Source: JAAZNO01 sp964508025
Lineage (GTDB): Bacteria; Chloroflexota; Anaerolineae; B4-G1; SLSP01
Assembly: GCA_964508025.1 (NCBI GenBank)
Contig: CAZDSF010000013.1
Location: forward strand, 1-64,000
Length of the DNA: 64,000 bases
Direction: 5' to 3'
Shown: one piece after another, positions 33,849 to 42,745 of the stretch
How positions within the stretch are numbered: position 1 is the stretch's first letter
Layout: each line of letters begins with the position of its first letter
Position numbers and translations under genes: made by a program
The notes under the pieces: generated by a model
Seen by the model: the letters and a program-made list of their open reading frames with translations, nothing else
The model's database searches: none
What the model was told of the DNA's origin: nothing

Positions 33849-35319
33849 CCTTCGCGTCTACCAGCTGCGTCGCCGCAGTAGCCAATGCCAACAGCATCCA
33901 GAACAGCGTCACCGAGTGGTGAAAATCGAGGCTGAAGAAATAACGGTCGAAGACGCCCGCGCCCAGCCCTCCGATGACGGCAGCGTGTAGCCCATACCAG
34001 AGCGGCTCCAATCGAGGGATATTGCGTACCTCGTGAAGACGACGCCAGAAACGGAATAACAACATGCCGGCAATCAGCAAAAAGACCGCCAGCCCCACCA
34101 GCCCCATCTGCGCGGCAATAATCAGATAGACATTGGCAACCACAATGTAAGTGTCAATATCCGGCGTGCCGGCAAAGCCCACTCCCAGAATCGGATAGCG
34201 CTGGATCAGGATGAAGGCATCCTTGTACTCGCCAAAACGCATTTTGGTGGAGAGGTCTTCACCGCGAACCCCCTCCACGAAATGCTGCACGTACCCTTGC
34301 GTCCAGGGCAGCATGAGGATCAACAGCAGCGCCAGCGTCAACAAGAGAAGCAATTTGCGATAGCGCAGCGCGCCAAGGATCAAGAGCGCTCCGGCGGCGC
34401 CGGCCATGGCGCCCCGCGAGATCGTCAAACCGAGGCAGATTCCCAGCACACCCAGCAGCGGCAGCAAGATGGCGCGTTTGAGCAGAGGACGCGGCGCGAA
34501 CAACTGCGGCGCAGCAACAAGAATCGCAATGTTGAGCAGGCTACCCAGCACGTTGGGATCTATTGAGGTCGAAGTAGCGCGTTGCATGAGCTCTGGATCG
34601 TCGCGGATGTAACGCAGCACGCCCGCTCCCACAGGATAGCCAAAACGCCCCAATGCAGAAAGAATGCGCACGGTCAACGCATCGGGCAGGAAGTAGAGCA
34701 CAATGCCCAGCGCCGCCGCGACGCCGCTCGCCAGGAGAAACACCCGCAACAGCCGTTCGAGGCGGCCCACATCGCGCACCACATTGACCACCACGTAGAA
34801 CATGGCGATGCTCAGCAAAATCTCGGCGAAGCGCCGAATGAGATAGCTGGTCATCGCTGCATGGGAGAGACCCGCCACAAAGGAACCAATCGCCAGCAAC
34901 ATGAACGCCAGCACCGGTCCATCGAGCGGCGTCACGATCCAGTCAGGATCGCGCCCCAGCATGATCGGCGTAAACCAGAGCGCAAACAACGCCAGCAGCG
35001 CCAGATCGAGAAACGTAGGGGTGAATCCGACTTTGAAGGGCAGCGAGCCAAAGGGAAACAGCGCGATGATCCCGATCACGCTCCAGAAAGCGACCTCGAT
35101 GTTGCGCAGCATCCACACGGCAACGCCAAAAGCGGCGACCAGGACCAGCATCACCAGCGGGCCGACTTCCGCCAGCAACCACCCACTCGCAACCGCCGCC
35201 AACGCTGACGCCAGGAACGTCGCGCCCAGGCTCAACCACGCATGGCGCGAGTGAAAAGCCCACCGCAACGGCGTCGCTTCGATCAAATCATGCGCATAAG
35301 CGCGCCAATCATCGAACAT
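33829..35319 (-). CDS. O-antigen ligase / Wzy-like membrane protein
   Basis: ATG 35317-35319 was chosen over longer frames; GGGGGT lies about 12 bases upstream. The 496-residue protein has about 12 membrane helices with the large outer loop and QRYPILGVGFAGTPD motif typical of the WaaL/Wzy polymerase-ligase family. These enzymes join or polymerise lipid-linked glycans at the outer face of the cytoplasmic membrane. A lone gene next to a propeller lipoprotein does not reveal the polymer; teichuronic, capsular or S-layer glycan are all possible. Confidence 0.82.
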   Translation of the reverse strand: MFDDWRAYAHDLIEATPLRWAFHSRHAWLSLGATFLASALAAVASGWLLAEVGPLVMLVLVAAFGVAVWMLRNIEVAFWSVIGIIALFPFGSLPFKVGFTPTFLDLALLALFALWFTPIMLGRDPDWIVTPLDGPVLAFMLLAIGSFVAGLSHAAMTSYLIRRFAEILLSIAMFYVVVNVVRDVGRLERLLRVFLLASGVAAALGIVLYFLPDALTVRILSALGRFGYPVGAGVLRYIRDDPELMQRATSTSIDPNVLGSLLNIAILVAAPQLFAPRPLLKRAILLPLLGVLGICLGLTISRGAMAGAAGALLILGALRYRKLLLLLTLALLLILMLPWTQGYVQHFVEGVRGEDLSTKMRFGEYKDAFILIQRYPILGVGFAGTPDIDTYIVVANVYLIIAAQMGLVGLAVFLLIAGMLLFRFWRRLHEVRNIPRLEPLWYGLHAAVIGGLGAGVFDRYFFSLDFHHSVTLFWMLLALATAATQLVDAKDACVVA

Positions 35320-35520
35320 GCTATGTTTACCCCCAAGGGCATTATACCTGTGAGCTGTCGCCAGACAACTCCACCATGGTAAGTGTTCACCCATCGCCAA
35401 GCGTAGAGATTTTGGGCTGAAGGCCGCTACAAGGCTCTAATCTTCGGCTTTAGCCGCTCTTTGTCGTGGCAAACGGGATAACACTAAACCGTTACGGCCC
35501 CAAAAGCCGGGGATAGGAAA

Positions 35521-35563
35521 AGGGGTTCTGGCAGCAGGGTCTCACCCTGCCGCCAAAACCCCT
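35521..35563 (-). terminator. Rho-independent terminator of the iron/polyamine-type ABC operon
   Basis: On the minus strand AGGGGTTTTGGCGGCAGGGT pairs with ACCCTGCTGCCAGAACCCCT around GAG, followed by TTTT. It lies 28 bases after the ATPase stop. The remainder of the 35320-35590 spacer holds a GCGGCTAAAGCC/GGCCTTCAGCC palindromic stretch at about 35419-35456 and no gene. Confidence 0.9.
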
Positions 35564-35590
35564 GCTTTAGCGGTAAACAGTCGCCCGCTG

Positions 35591-36643
35591 CTAGATCAAC
35601 CAACACGCATGGATGGGGAAACTGATCAGCACCTCGTCGCCGACGCGCGGCAGAGTGAGATTGCGCGCATTGAAGAGATCCGCCGAGATCAGAACGCCAT
35701 CGCCCACATCCACCCGCAAGCGGATGATAGCGCCGAGGAAGATAATCGTCTCTACCCGCCCGCGAAGCTGATTGCGCTCCTCACCGTCGCCGAGCCAGAA
35801 CTCCTCCGGGCGAATCGCCAGGCGCGGCGTGTCGCTGATCGGGCGATCCACGCTGTGCTCAAAGCGGATGGTTTGCCCGCCCAGCGTGCAGGTGCGCGCC
35901 GCACGGTTCAGGTTAGCGATAGGCAACAGGTTGAGCTGCCCCACAAATGAGGCGACAAATTCGGTGGTGGGGTAGTTGTAGATCTCGAAGGGCGTCCCCA
36001 CCTGCTCAATCTGCCCCCGGCTCATCACCACCACCCGGTCGGAGAGCGAAAGCGCCTCTTCCTGATCGTGGGTGACGTAGACGGTGGTGATACCCAAGGC
36101 CTGTTGGATGCGACGGATTTCGAGACGCAGCTCCACGCGGATTTTGGCATCCAACGCAGAAAGCGGCTCATCGAGGAGCAGCACGCGCGGCTGAATTGCC
36201 AAGGCGCGCGCCAGCGCCACGCGCTGCTGCTGTCCACCCGACATCTGGTAGGGGTAACGTTCCGCGTATTCTTCCAGATGGATCAGCGCCAGCATTTCCT
36301 CCACCCGGCGTTTGATGTCTGCTGCGGGCGTCTTCCGCACTTGCAAACCGAAGCCAATGTTCTGCGCTACGTTCATATTCGGAAAGAGCGCGTAAGCCTG
36401 GAAGACCATGCCCACGTTGCGCTGATTCGGCGCCTGGTAGGTGATGTCCATGCCATCGAGCGTGATCGCGCCGGACGTGGGCAGCTCGAAGCCGGCGATC
36501 ATGCGCAGTGTGGTAGTCTTGCCACAACCGCTGGGGCCGAGAAAGGAGACGAACTCGCCTTTTTCGATATTCAGGTTGAAATCGCTGACGGCCGTCGTCG
36601 CGCCGAAAATCTTAGAGATATTAGAAAGGGTTAAAAAACTCAT
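35591..36643 (-). CDS. ABC transporter ATP-binding protein, PotA/FbpC type
   Basis: The 350-residue ATPase has Walker A GPSGCGKTT (near 37), signature MSGGQQQRVALARALAI, Walker B LLLDEPLSALDAK, H-loop VYVTHDQEE, and a C-terminal TOBE domain (about 275-350: LAIRPEEFWLG, RVETIIFLGAIIRLRVDVG). This layout belongs to spermidine/putrescine, ferric iron and phosphonate importers. It is the last gene of a four-gene operon with receptor and two permeases. Confidence 0.9.
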   Translation of the reverse strand: MSFLTLSNISKIFGATTAVSDFNLNIEKGEFVSFLGPSGCGKTTTLRMIAGFELPTSGAITLDGMDITYQAPNQRNVGMVFQAYALFPNMNVAQNIGFGLQVRKTPAADIKRRVEEMLALIHLEEYAERYPYQMSGGQQQRVALARALAIQPRVLLLDEPLSALDAKIRVELRLEIRRIQQALGITTVYVTHDQEEALSLSDRVVVMSRGQIEQVGTPFEIYNYPTTEFVASFVGQLNLLPIANLNRAARTCTLGGQTIRFEHSVDRPISDTPRLAIRPEEFWLGDGEERNQLRGRVETIIFLGAIIRLRVDVGDGVLISADLFNARNLTLPRVGDEVLISFPIHACWLI

Positions 36644-36663
36644 AGTTCGTTATCCGGTGCAGA

Positions 36664-37485
36664 TTAGCGCGCGCCCGCCAGTTGCCCTTCGGCGCGCCCA
36701 CGGTTGAAGACCTGAATCAAGCCCATGAAGGCCCAGGTCAGCAAGAAGCTGATGATCGCCAGCGAGGATGATTCGTAAGTCTTGTTCTGGCCCACCAGTG
36801 ACATGTACGGCCCGAAAGCCTTGATCCCCACGATGAAGCTCGCCAGCGTGTACTCGCCGATGACGGTCGCCAGGGTGAGGAAAGCGCCGCTGAGGATCGC
36901 CACGCGCAAATTGGGGAAGACTACCCGAAAGAGAATCGTACCCCAGCCGGCGCCCAGGCTTTGCGCGGCTTCGGTCAAGGTGCGGACGTCAATCGCAGCC
37001 AGGCCTGTATCCACAGCGCGGTAGGTGTACGGCAGCGCCAAAACGACGTAGCCCGCCACCAACAGCGCATTGGTCCCCGTGAAGGTATTGGTCAGCCGAA
37101 AAGGCGGCCCGCTGAAGACGCGGATAAGTCCAAAGACCAGCACAATCGCCGGGACGACGAACGGCAACATGGAGATGAACTCCACCATCGGGCGCAGGCG
37201 CGGCAGGCGCAGCCGAATCCAGTAGGCGGTGGGCACCACCAGCAGGATGCTGACGACGATGGTGAGGAAAGCCATCTGGAGCGAGAACATGAATGTCCGC
37301 CAGAACGCCGGATCTTTGAAGATGCGCTCGTAGGCGAGAAAGGTCAATACGCCCTTTTTGGCGCGCAGGGAGAACTCGAACGTGGCAATCAGCGGGACGA
37401 CAAAATACAGTACGCCGACCGCGATCCAAAACCACGACCAGAGTACGTTGGAGCGCACTTTGATACGCGGAGGGGAGGCTTTCAT
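36664..37485 (-). CDS. ABC transporter permease, PotC-like
   Basis: ATG 37483-37485 overlaps the previous gene's stop as ATGA and follows AAGGTGG at 8 bases; an upstream GTG lies inside that ribosome site and was rejected. The 273-residue permease has six helices and the docking loop EAAQSLGAGWGTILFRVVFP. The segment LPFVVPAIVLVFGLIRVF is typical of the PotC/FbpB second half. It forms the channel with the permease encoded just upstream. Confidence 0.88.
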   Translation of the reverse strand: MKASPPRIKVRSNVLWSWFWIAVGVLYFVVPLIATFEFSLRAKKGVLTFLAYERIFKDPAFWRTFMFSLQMAFLTIVVSILLVVPTAYWIRLRLPRLRPMVEFISMLPFVVPAIVLVFGLIRVFSGPPFRLTNTFTGTNALLVAGYVVLALPYTYRAVDTGLAAIDVRTLTEAAQSLGAGWGTILFRVVFPNLRVAILSGAFLTLATVIGEYTLASFIVGIKAFGPYMSLVGQNKTYESSSLAIISFLLTWAFMGLIQVFNRGRAEGQLAGAR

Positions 37486-38393
37486 TGTCGCAGCCACCTT
37501 TCACTGCGCCGCCGCAGCGCAAAGTAGATCATCATTGCCATTGCCATCACCAGCACCATGCCCACCGCCAGCGCGTAGCCCAGCCCAGGGTTGTAGAGGA
37601 TATCGCCCTTGATTTGCGAACCGATGACGATGGTGACGAGGTTGATAAAGCCGCCGGTCAACGAGAGCGCCGTGGCGTAGGCGCCAAAGGAATTGCCAAA
37701 GAGCAGAATCATCGCGCCGAGGATGGAAGGCAACAGAATGGGCAACGCCACGCGACTCCAATACTGGAATGTGGAGGCGCCCAGATTCTCCGCCGCCTCG
37801 CGCCACTCGCGCTTGAGGCCATCGAGGGCGGGCGTGATGACCAACACCATCAGCGGGAACTGAAAGTAGAGGTAGGTAAGGCTCAAGCCCCAGAACGAGT
37901 AGAGGCTGAAGCCCTTATCGTAGAGATCGAGGCCCAGCACGGTCCTGAGGAACACCGTGACCATACCGGTGCGGCCCAGGGTGGCGATGAAGGCGAACGC
38001 CAGAGGGACGCCCGCAAAGTTCGCAGCAACGCCGGAGAACGTGAGCAGGCTCGTGCGCACCCAACGCGGCAGACCGCCCACCGTCACCGCGTAAGCCATC
38101 AGAAAGCCCAACAAGCCGCCGCCCAACGCCGTGACCGCGCTGATGCGAATGGTCACCCAGTAAGCGCCAAGAATCGAAGGTGTGAACAAATCCACGAAAT
38201 TCTTCAGCGTGAATTGCCCGGTAGAATTACGGAAGGCGCCCACGAGAAGGTAAACCGAGGGCAGCACGATGAAGAGAAAGGTGAATAAGAAGAACGGCGT
38301 CACGCCCACCCAGTTACGCCAGGAATGCAGGACGGGACGCGCGCGTGGCGCGTCCCGTTGCACAACAGTGGGTTGCGGCGTCTTATTTGACAT
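37482..38393 (-). CDS. ABC transporter permease, PotB-like
   Basis: ATG 38391-38393 lies within the last codons of the receptor gene (11-base overlap), implying coupled translation. The 303-residue protein has six helices, with a long N-terminal tail before the first (WVGVTPFFLFTFLFIVLPSV). The docking loop reads EAAENLGASTFQYWSRVALP. It pairs with the downstream PotC-like permease. Confidence 0.88.
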   Translation of the reverse strand: MSNKTPQPTVVQRDAPRARPVLHSWRNWVGVTPFFLFTFLFIVLPSVYLLVGAFRNSTGQFTLKNFVDLFTPSILGAYWVTIRISAVTALGGGLLGFLMAYAVTVGGLPRWVRTSLLTFSGVAANFAGVPLAFAFIATLGRTGMVTVFLRTVLGLDLYDKGFSLYSFWGLSLTYLYFQFPLMVLVITPALDGLKREWREAAENLGASTFQYWSRVALPILLPSILGAMILLFGNSFGAYATALSLTGGFINLVTIVIGSQIKGDILYNPGLGYALAVGMVLVMAMAMMIYFALRRRSERWLRQ

Positions 38394-39498
38394 CGGCGCC
38401 AACGACATCCATCCACTTCTCCGCAATTATAGCCTTAGCATTGTTGATCTGATCCACGGAAGGGAACACAGCCTTCTCGTAAGCCTCAGCGGGGGGCAGC
38501 TTGGCCGCAATGTCAGCGGGGATCACATTGCGCGCCGCCAGGTCATTGTAGCGAATGGGGTGGCAACCGCCCTTGAGCCAGATCAGCTGGCCTTCATCCG
38601 AGTAGAGGAACTCCATCCACAGCTTGGCAGCATTGGGATGCGGCGCATAAGCCGAGATCGCCTGGATGTAGACGCCCGCAATCACGCCCGTCTTGGGGAT
38701 AACCACCTCGATTTCGGGATTGCCGGCGAGCGCTTCCTTATCGGCCAGCGCGTTGTAGTCCCAGCGCAGGATGACGGGGGTCTCGCCCTTGGCAACCGTG
38801 GACTGCTTGGCAATGACAGGCACGAAGTTGCCCACCGCGTTCAGCTGCCGGAAGAATTCCAGCCCCGGCTCTACATTGTCGAGCGAGCCGCCATTGGCGA
38901 GCGCCGCAGCGTAAACGCTCATCTGCGCCTGCGCCGACGCACGCGGGTCGCCGGAGAGCGCCACCTGGCCCTTGTATTCGGGCTTGAGGAGATCAGCCCA
39001 ATCCTGCGGCACGTTCTGGACGACATCCTTGTTCACCTCGAAAGCCAAGACGCCGTAGTAATCGCCGTACCAATAGCCATCGGGGTGCTTGGCATCAGCA
39101 GGAATCGTGTCCCAGGTAGTAACCTTGTAGGGCTGCACCAGGCCCTCCGCCACGAGCTGCGGGCCGAAACCGAAGCCCACGTCAATGACATCGGGCGCCT
39201 GCGGGCCTTTGTTATCTTTGTTGGCCTTGATGGCTTCGATCTCATCCGCGGAGCCGGCATCGGGGTTGAGCTCATTCACCTGAATACCATACTTCGTCTT
39301 GAAAGTTTCGATGGCCTCGCCGTAGTTGCACCAGTCGTGCGGCAACGCGATCACGGTCAACATGCCCTCTTTCTTGGCGGCAGCGACCAAATCATCATCA
39401 GCGCCCACGTCGGCGCCCTGCTTGGGGGTACAAGAAAGCAACATCGCAACGAGAACCAACAACGAAATCAAGCGGAACAACAGGTTTTTGGTACGCAT
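38383..39498 (-). CDS. ABC transporter substrate-binding lipoprotein (iron/polyamine/phosphonate type)
   Basis: ATG 39496-39498 follows AAGGAGAG. Of 371 residues, the first 23 form a lipoprotein signal ending at Cys23 (MLLSC). The mature part has the family 1 receptor fold: MLTVIALPHDWCNYGEAIET, APDVIDVGFGFGPQLVAEG, WYGDYYGVLAFEVNKDVVQ, and a C-terminal LWMEFLYSDEGQLIWLKGG. Close relatives bind spermidine/putrescine, Fe3+ or 2-aminoethylphosphonate; the ligand here is unknown. It is first in the operon and has its own strong promoter. Confidence 0.87.
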   Translation of the reverse strand: MRTKNLLFRLISLLVLVAMLLSCTPKQGADVGADDDLVAAAKKEGMLTVIALPHDWCNYGEAIETFKTKYGIQVNELNPDAGSADEIEAIKANKDNKGPQAPDVIDVGFGFGPQLVAEGLVQPYKVTTWDTIPADAKHPDGYWYGDYYGVLAFEVNKDVVQNVPQDWADLLKPEYKGQVALSGDPRASAQAQMSVYAAALANGGSLDNVEPGLEFFRQLNAVGNFVPVIAKQSTVAKGETPVILRWDYNALADKEALAGNPEIEVVIPKTGVIAGVYIQAISAYAPHPNAAKLWMEFLYSDEGQLIWLKGGCHPIRYNDLAARNVIPADIAAKLPPAEAYEKAVFPSVDQINNAKAIIAEKWMDVVGADVK

Positions 39499-39553
39499 GA
39501 ATCTCTCCTTCTGTAAAGAGTGAGTGAGGTTTGAGGCAACAGCCTCTATAAGG

Positions 39554-39582
39554 ATTATAATTCCACTTCCAAACTTGTCCAA
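39554..39582 (-). promoter_or_regulatory. Promoter of the iron/polyamine-type ABC operon
   Basis: On the minus strand: TTGGAC (39577-39582), a 17-base spacer, and a perfect TATAAT, about 55 bases before the receptor gene. Confidence 0.75.
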
Positions 39583-39634
39583 CTAGACCACTATCTGAGC
39601 CGTGTTAGCGTCACAACTTGTATTTCCACCTGAC

Positions 39635-39663
39635 TTGCAAATTCAACAGGTTTGTGGTATCTT
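39635..39663 (+). promoter_or_regulatory. Candidate promoter of the 347-residue membrane protein
   Basis: TTGCAA, a 17-base spacer and TATCTT, followed by an AT-rich start region, 52 bases ahead of the ATG. It diverges from the ABC operon promoter. Confidence 0.5.
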
Positions 39664-39715
39664 ATATATATTGTAATCGAATAGCCTTCTAAATCCACGG
39701 CAAGGGGGTTGTGCA

Positions 39716-40759
39716 ATGTTGACGATTCTGAGAATCCTTGAAGAGCATGGCAAACTCATTCGTCTAATGGTCGGCGTTCTCCTGGGACTGATTCTCGGTT
39801 TGATTCTGGCCTGGGGCGTATGGCCGGTACAATGGAAAAACGCCTCACCGGGGCAAATGCACCCCGCCTATCAAGGCTATTACATCCACGCCGTTGCCCA
39901 AGAGTATCAGCAAACAGGACGCATTGATATTGCCAGGCACAAACTTGGGCTTGATCTGCCGAAGCGCGCCAACCCGTGGGTGAAAGAACCCGAAACACTG
40001 GAAGCAGGCTTCGCGCAGGCCTTGGAGCAGACCGAATCCCGGGAGATGGTCGTCGCATTGGCGCGTCTGGCGCAAGACCTGCAAATCAACTTCCGGCCGG
40101 ATGTGAATGCGCTGCCCTCCGCGCCAACCCCCGAAGCCGAAGCACCGGCGCGTCCGAGCACCCTCGGCAACCTGTTGAAGATCGCCGGATACCTGATCAT
40201 TGTGCTGGCATTGGCAGCATTGGCCTATGTGCTGTACAGTCGCTTTGTCGAAAGCCGGCGCGCACAAGAGGGCGAAGCAGAACCCGGTCTTGCCGGCGCA
40301 TACGGGAAGGTCATTGAAGATGTCGCGGTCGAAGGTGAGACGGCGCCCGCTCTGCGCACCACCAGCGCGACCTACCGCGAGGGCGACGACTTCTTCAATC
40401 CCTCCTTCAGCATCGAAGACGGCACCGAATTCCTGGGCGAATGCGGCGTTGACATTTCGCACACCATCGGCGCGGGCGATCACAAGAAAGTCACCGCGCT
40501 GGAAGTGTGGCTGTTCGACAAGAGCGATATTCGGACAGTGGTAAAAGTGCTGGCAAGCAATTACGCCTTCCAAGATCCGAGCCTGCGGGCCGAACTGGCC
40601 GCCAAAGGCGAGATCTCATTGATCAATCCCAACGACGAGATCATTTTGGAAACGACGGCCCTGCGCGTGCGCGCAGTCGTGAAGAAAGTCGAATACGCCG
40701 ACGAGCTGCAAAGCTATTTCAAAGAAGCCAACGTCGAGCTGCGGGCCTACCGGCGCTAG
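39716..40759 (+). CDS. Hypothetical membrane protein with two transmembrane segments
   Basis: ATG 39716 follows AAGGGGG by 7 bases. The 347-residue protein has a helix at about 17-37, an outer region of about 110 residues ending in a proline/alanine linker, a second helix at about 152-176, and a 170-residue cytoplasmic-looking C-terminal domain with EGDDFFNPSFSIEDG and FLGECGVDISHTIG. The C-terminal domain is well ordered and looks like a conserved lineage-specific fold. I do not recognise it. It has its own promoter and terminator, so it is a single-gene unit. Confidence 0.75.
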   Translation: MLTILRILEEHGKLIRLMVGVLLGLILGLILAWGVWPVQWKNASPGQMHPAYQGYYIHAVAQEYQQTGRIDIARHKLGLDLPKRANPWVKEPETLEAGFAQALEQTESREMVVALARLAQDLQINFRPDVNALPSAPTPEAEAPARPSTLGNLLKIAGYLIIVLALAALAYVLYSRFVESRRAQEGEAEPGLAGAYGKVIEDVAVEGETAPALRTTSATYREGDDFFNPSFSIEDGTEFLGECGVDISHTIGAGDHKKVTALEVWLFDKSDIRTVVKVLASNYAFQDPSLRAELAAKGEISLINPNDEIILETTALRVRAVVKKVEYADELQSYFKEANVELRAYRR

Positions 40760-40794
40760 AATTTACCGGATAGACTGCACGCCCACCAATAGCA

Positions 40795-40829
40795 ACGCCC
40801 GCGATCGGTGGATCGCGGGCGTCTTTCTT
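40795..40829 (+). terminator. Rho-independent terminator after the 347-residue membrane protein
   Basis: ACGCCCGCGATC pairs with GATCGCGGGCGT around GGTG, followed by CTTTCTT. Confidence 0.88.
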
Positions 40830-40835
40830 GTATAT

Positions 40836-42647
40836 TCACGGCTGTAACCCAATCACCTGCGCATCAGGCGGCGGAACGAAGCCCGGCCCAAAGCGATAGC
40901 GCGCCGCCCAGGGAATGAAACGGCTCACAAAACGGTCTTTGAACAGCACATTGTCCTCCGCATCGCGCACCACGCGCTCCAACACCGCTGTCAACCCATC
41001 ATGCGGGGATTCGATCCGCACATAAGTGCCAGCTGCCAGCGAAGCATCATATTCATAGATCGGAGGGCCGGGCGGCACCGGAGCGCCCCAATTGGGGCCA
41101 ATCTGCTCCACCTTGCGGCCCATAGACGTGCTGTAAAACAGAAATCGCGAGCGCGCCCGCGCGCTATCCACCTCGGTTTGGATCAACAAGTGATAGGGCG
41201 TGTCGTTCACAAAACGGAAATCCACCAGCGGGGAATAGATAGTGGCATCGAAGCCGGGGCCATAGCCGCCGAGTTCATAATATCCCACGCGGTAGGCGTG
41301 AGGCCACCGCTCGATGATGGGATAACCGGCGAAATAAGCCGCGCGGAACGCCGTTGTCGCCACCTGGCAGATGCCGCCCCCCACCCCCGGCACCGTGCGA
41401 TTGCCAACGATCACGAACGATTCGTCGTAACCCTCGGCCTGCGTCACCTCGCCGAGAAAGTGATTGAAGGAGAAGGTTTCGCCCGGCGGAACGAGAATGC
41501 CATCGAACTTGGTAGAACCCAGGCGGATATTGTGATCGCGGGCGGAGGAAGAGCCAGCAAAGTAGGATTCGCCCACCGCGATCAACTCGACGATCCCCAA
41601 CTCTTCCGCCGTCGTCGTCTCCGAGTAACGCGGCGGCACTGATTCCAACACCAAAGGCACCAGATATTGTCCCGCCGGCAAGAACTCGTTGATGCGGGCG
41701 ATGGTCGCCTCCACATCAAGCGCGCGACCGGGACTGCTCGGCGAACGCACGAGCAACTGCCTTGCCGCAGGATCGAAGCGATACTGCGCATTCACCGCGT
41801 CGCGGTGCAACGCTAACGCCAGCGGTTCGAGATACAGACGCAAAGCCTCAGGATCCAGCGTCACAACAACCTGCCCCTGCGCGACGCCGATCTGCAACAT
41901 CGCGGCAAGCGCATCTGGACTCAGCGTCCACGGGCCAGGGTCGCCCTCCAATGGGTTGGGCACCAACAGCTGCGCGGGTTGCGCCAGAATGCGCCGCGCC
42001 GCTTCGAGCGCCTGCGCCGCCTGCGCATCGGTCACTTGAGGATGAAGCGTCTCAACCACCAGCGAAAGCTCTGTCACGCCGGGCACACGCAATTGCGGCT
42101 CCAGCAGGGCCAGCGTCGCGCTGATGTCCACACGCCGGCCCATCGCCGCCGGCTCCCAACGCACCTCTGCGCCCCAGAGATAAACCTGCGCGTCCTGCGC
42201 CGATTTATCTATCGTCTCGGCGAGCGCGTGCAAGTGCGCCAACGCGCGATTGCGATCCCACACCAGCACCGGCGCCACCATCGTCGGCTGCTGCATCGCT
42301 TCCCAACGCTCCCGCAGCGTCGCCAACAGTCCCTGCGTACTATGTCCCGCCTGATATGCACGCGACAGCGTGGCTTCCATATCCGCACCGATGCCCAAAT
42401 CCGCCGCGGAAAAAATCCACCTCTGACCATCTGGCCCTAACAAAATGAAACGCGGAATATCCACTCCCAACTCGCGCGTCACCTGTAGCTGCGCCTCCTC
42501 AAGCGTCAGCCCGCCAAGCGGCATGCGCCAGAGCCAGATCCCCGGCACGATCCGTCCATCCAGCGCGGGGCCTAGCAGCACCAAAGCACCCAGCACCGCG
42601 CCCAACACCACCAGCAGGCTCACGGCGGCAAAAACCCCGTTACGCAT
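40836..42647 (-). CDS. VanW family protein with peptidoglycan-binding-like repeats
   Basis: ATG 42645-42647 is preferred because GAGG lies 6 bases before it; ATG 42659 has no ribosome site. The 603-residue protein has a signal-anchor helix (about 5-28) and PG_binding_4-like repeats (GLTLEEAQLQVTRELG, and again around 250-330). From about 390 it carries a VanW domain: FSFNHFLGEVTQAEGYDES, GGGICQVATTAFRAAYFAG, and HAYRVGYYELGGYGPGFDAT. VanW occurs in vancomycin-resistance clusters but its biochemical role is not known. Many Gram-positive and Chloroflexota genomes carry such envelope proteins, so resistance should not be assumed. Confidence 0.88.
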   Translation of the reverse strand: MRNGVFAAVSLLVVLGAVLGALVLLGPALDGRIVPGIWLWRMPLGGLTLEEAQLQVTRELGVDIPRFILLGPDGQRWIFSAADLGIGADMEATLSRAYQAGHSTQGLLATLRERWEAMQQPTMVAPVLVWDRNRALAHLHALAETIDKSAQDAQVYLWGAEVRWEPAAMGRRVDISATLALLEPQLRVPGVTELSLVVETLHPQVTDAQAAQALEAARRILAQPAQLLVPNPLEGDPGPWTLSPDALAAMLQIGVAQGQVVVTLDPEALRLYLEPLALALHRDAVNAQYRFDPAARQLLVRSPSSPGRALDVEATIARINEFLPAGQYLVPLVLESVPPRYSETTTAEELGIVELIAVGESYFAGSSSARDHNIRLGSTKFDGILVPPGETFSFNHFLGEVTQAEGYDESFVIVGNRTVPGVGGGICQVATTAFRAAYFAGYPIIERWPHAYRVGYYELGGYGPGFDATIYSPLVDFRFVNDTPYHLLIQTEVDSARARSRFLFYSTSMGRKVEQIGPNWGAPVPPGPPIYEYDASLAAGTYVRIESPHDGLTAVLERVVRDAEDNVLFKDRFVSRFIPWAARYRFGPGFVPPPDAQVIGLQP

Positions 42648-42745
42648 ACCCCACCTCATCGTTACGCGAGAAACACCCGGTCACAGCACACCAGTAAAGA
42701 AGATGAAATCCAACTATATTATACACCACAATCCCGCAACCGCAC

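Noticed and set aside
40836..42647. Vancomycin resistance from the VanW protein
   Set aside because: VanW-domain proteins are widespread envelope proteins. None of VanH, VanA or VanX is nearby.
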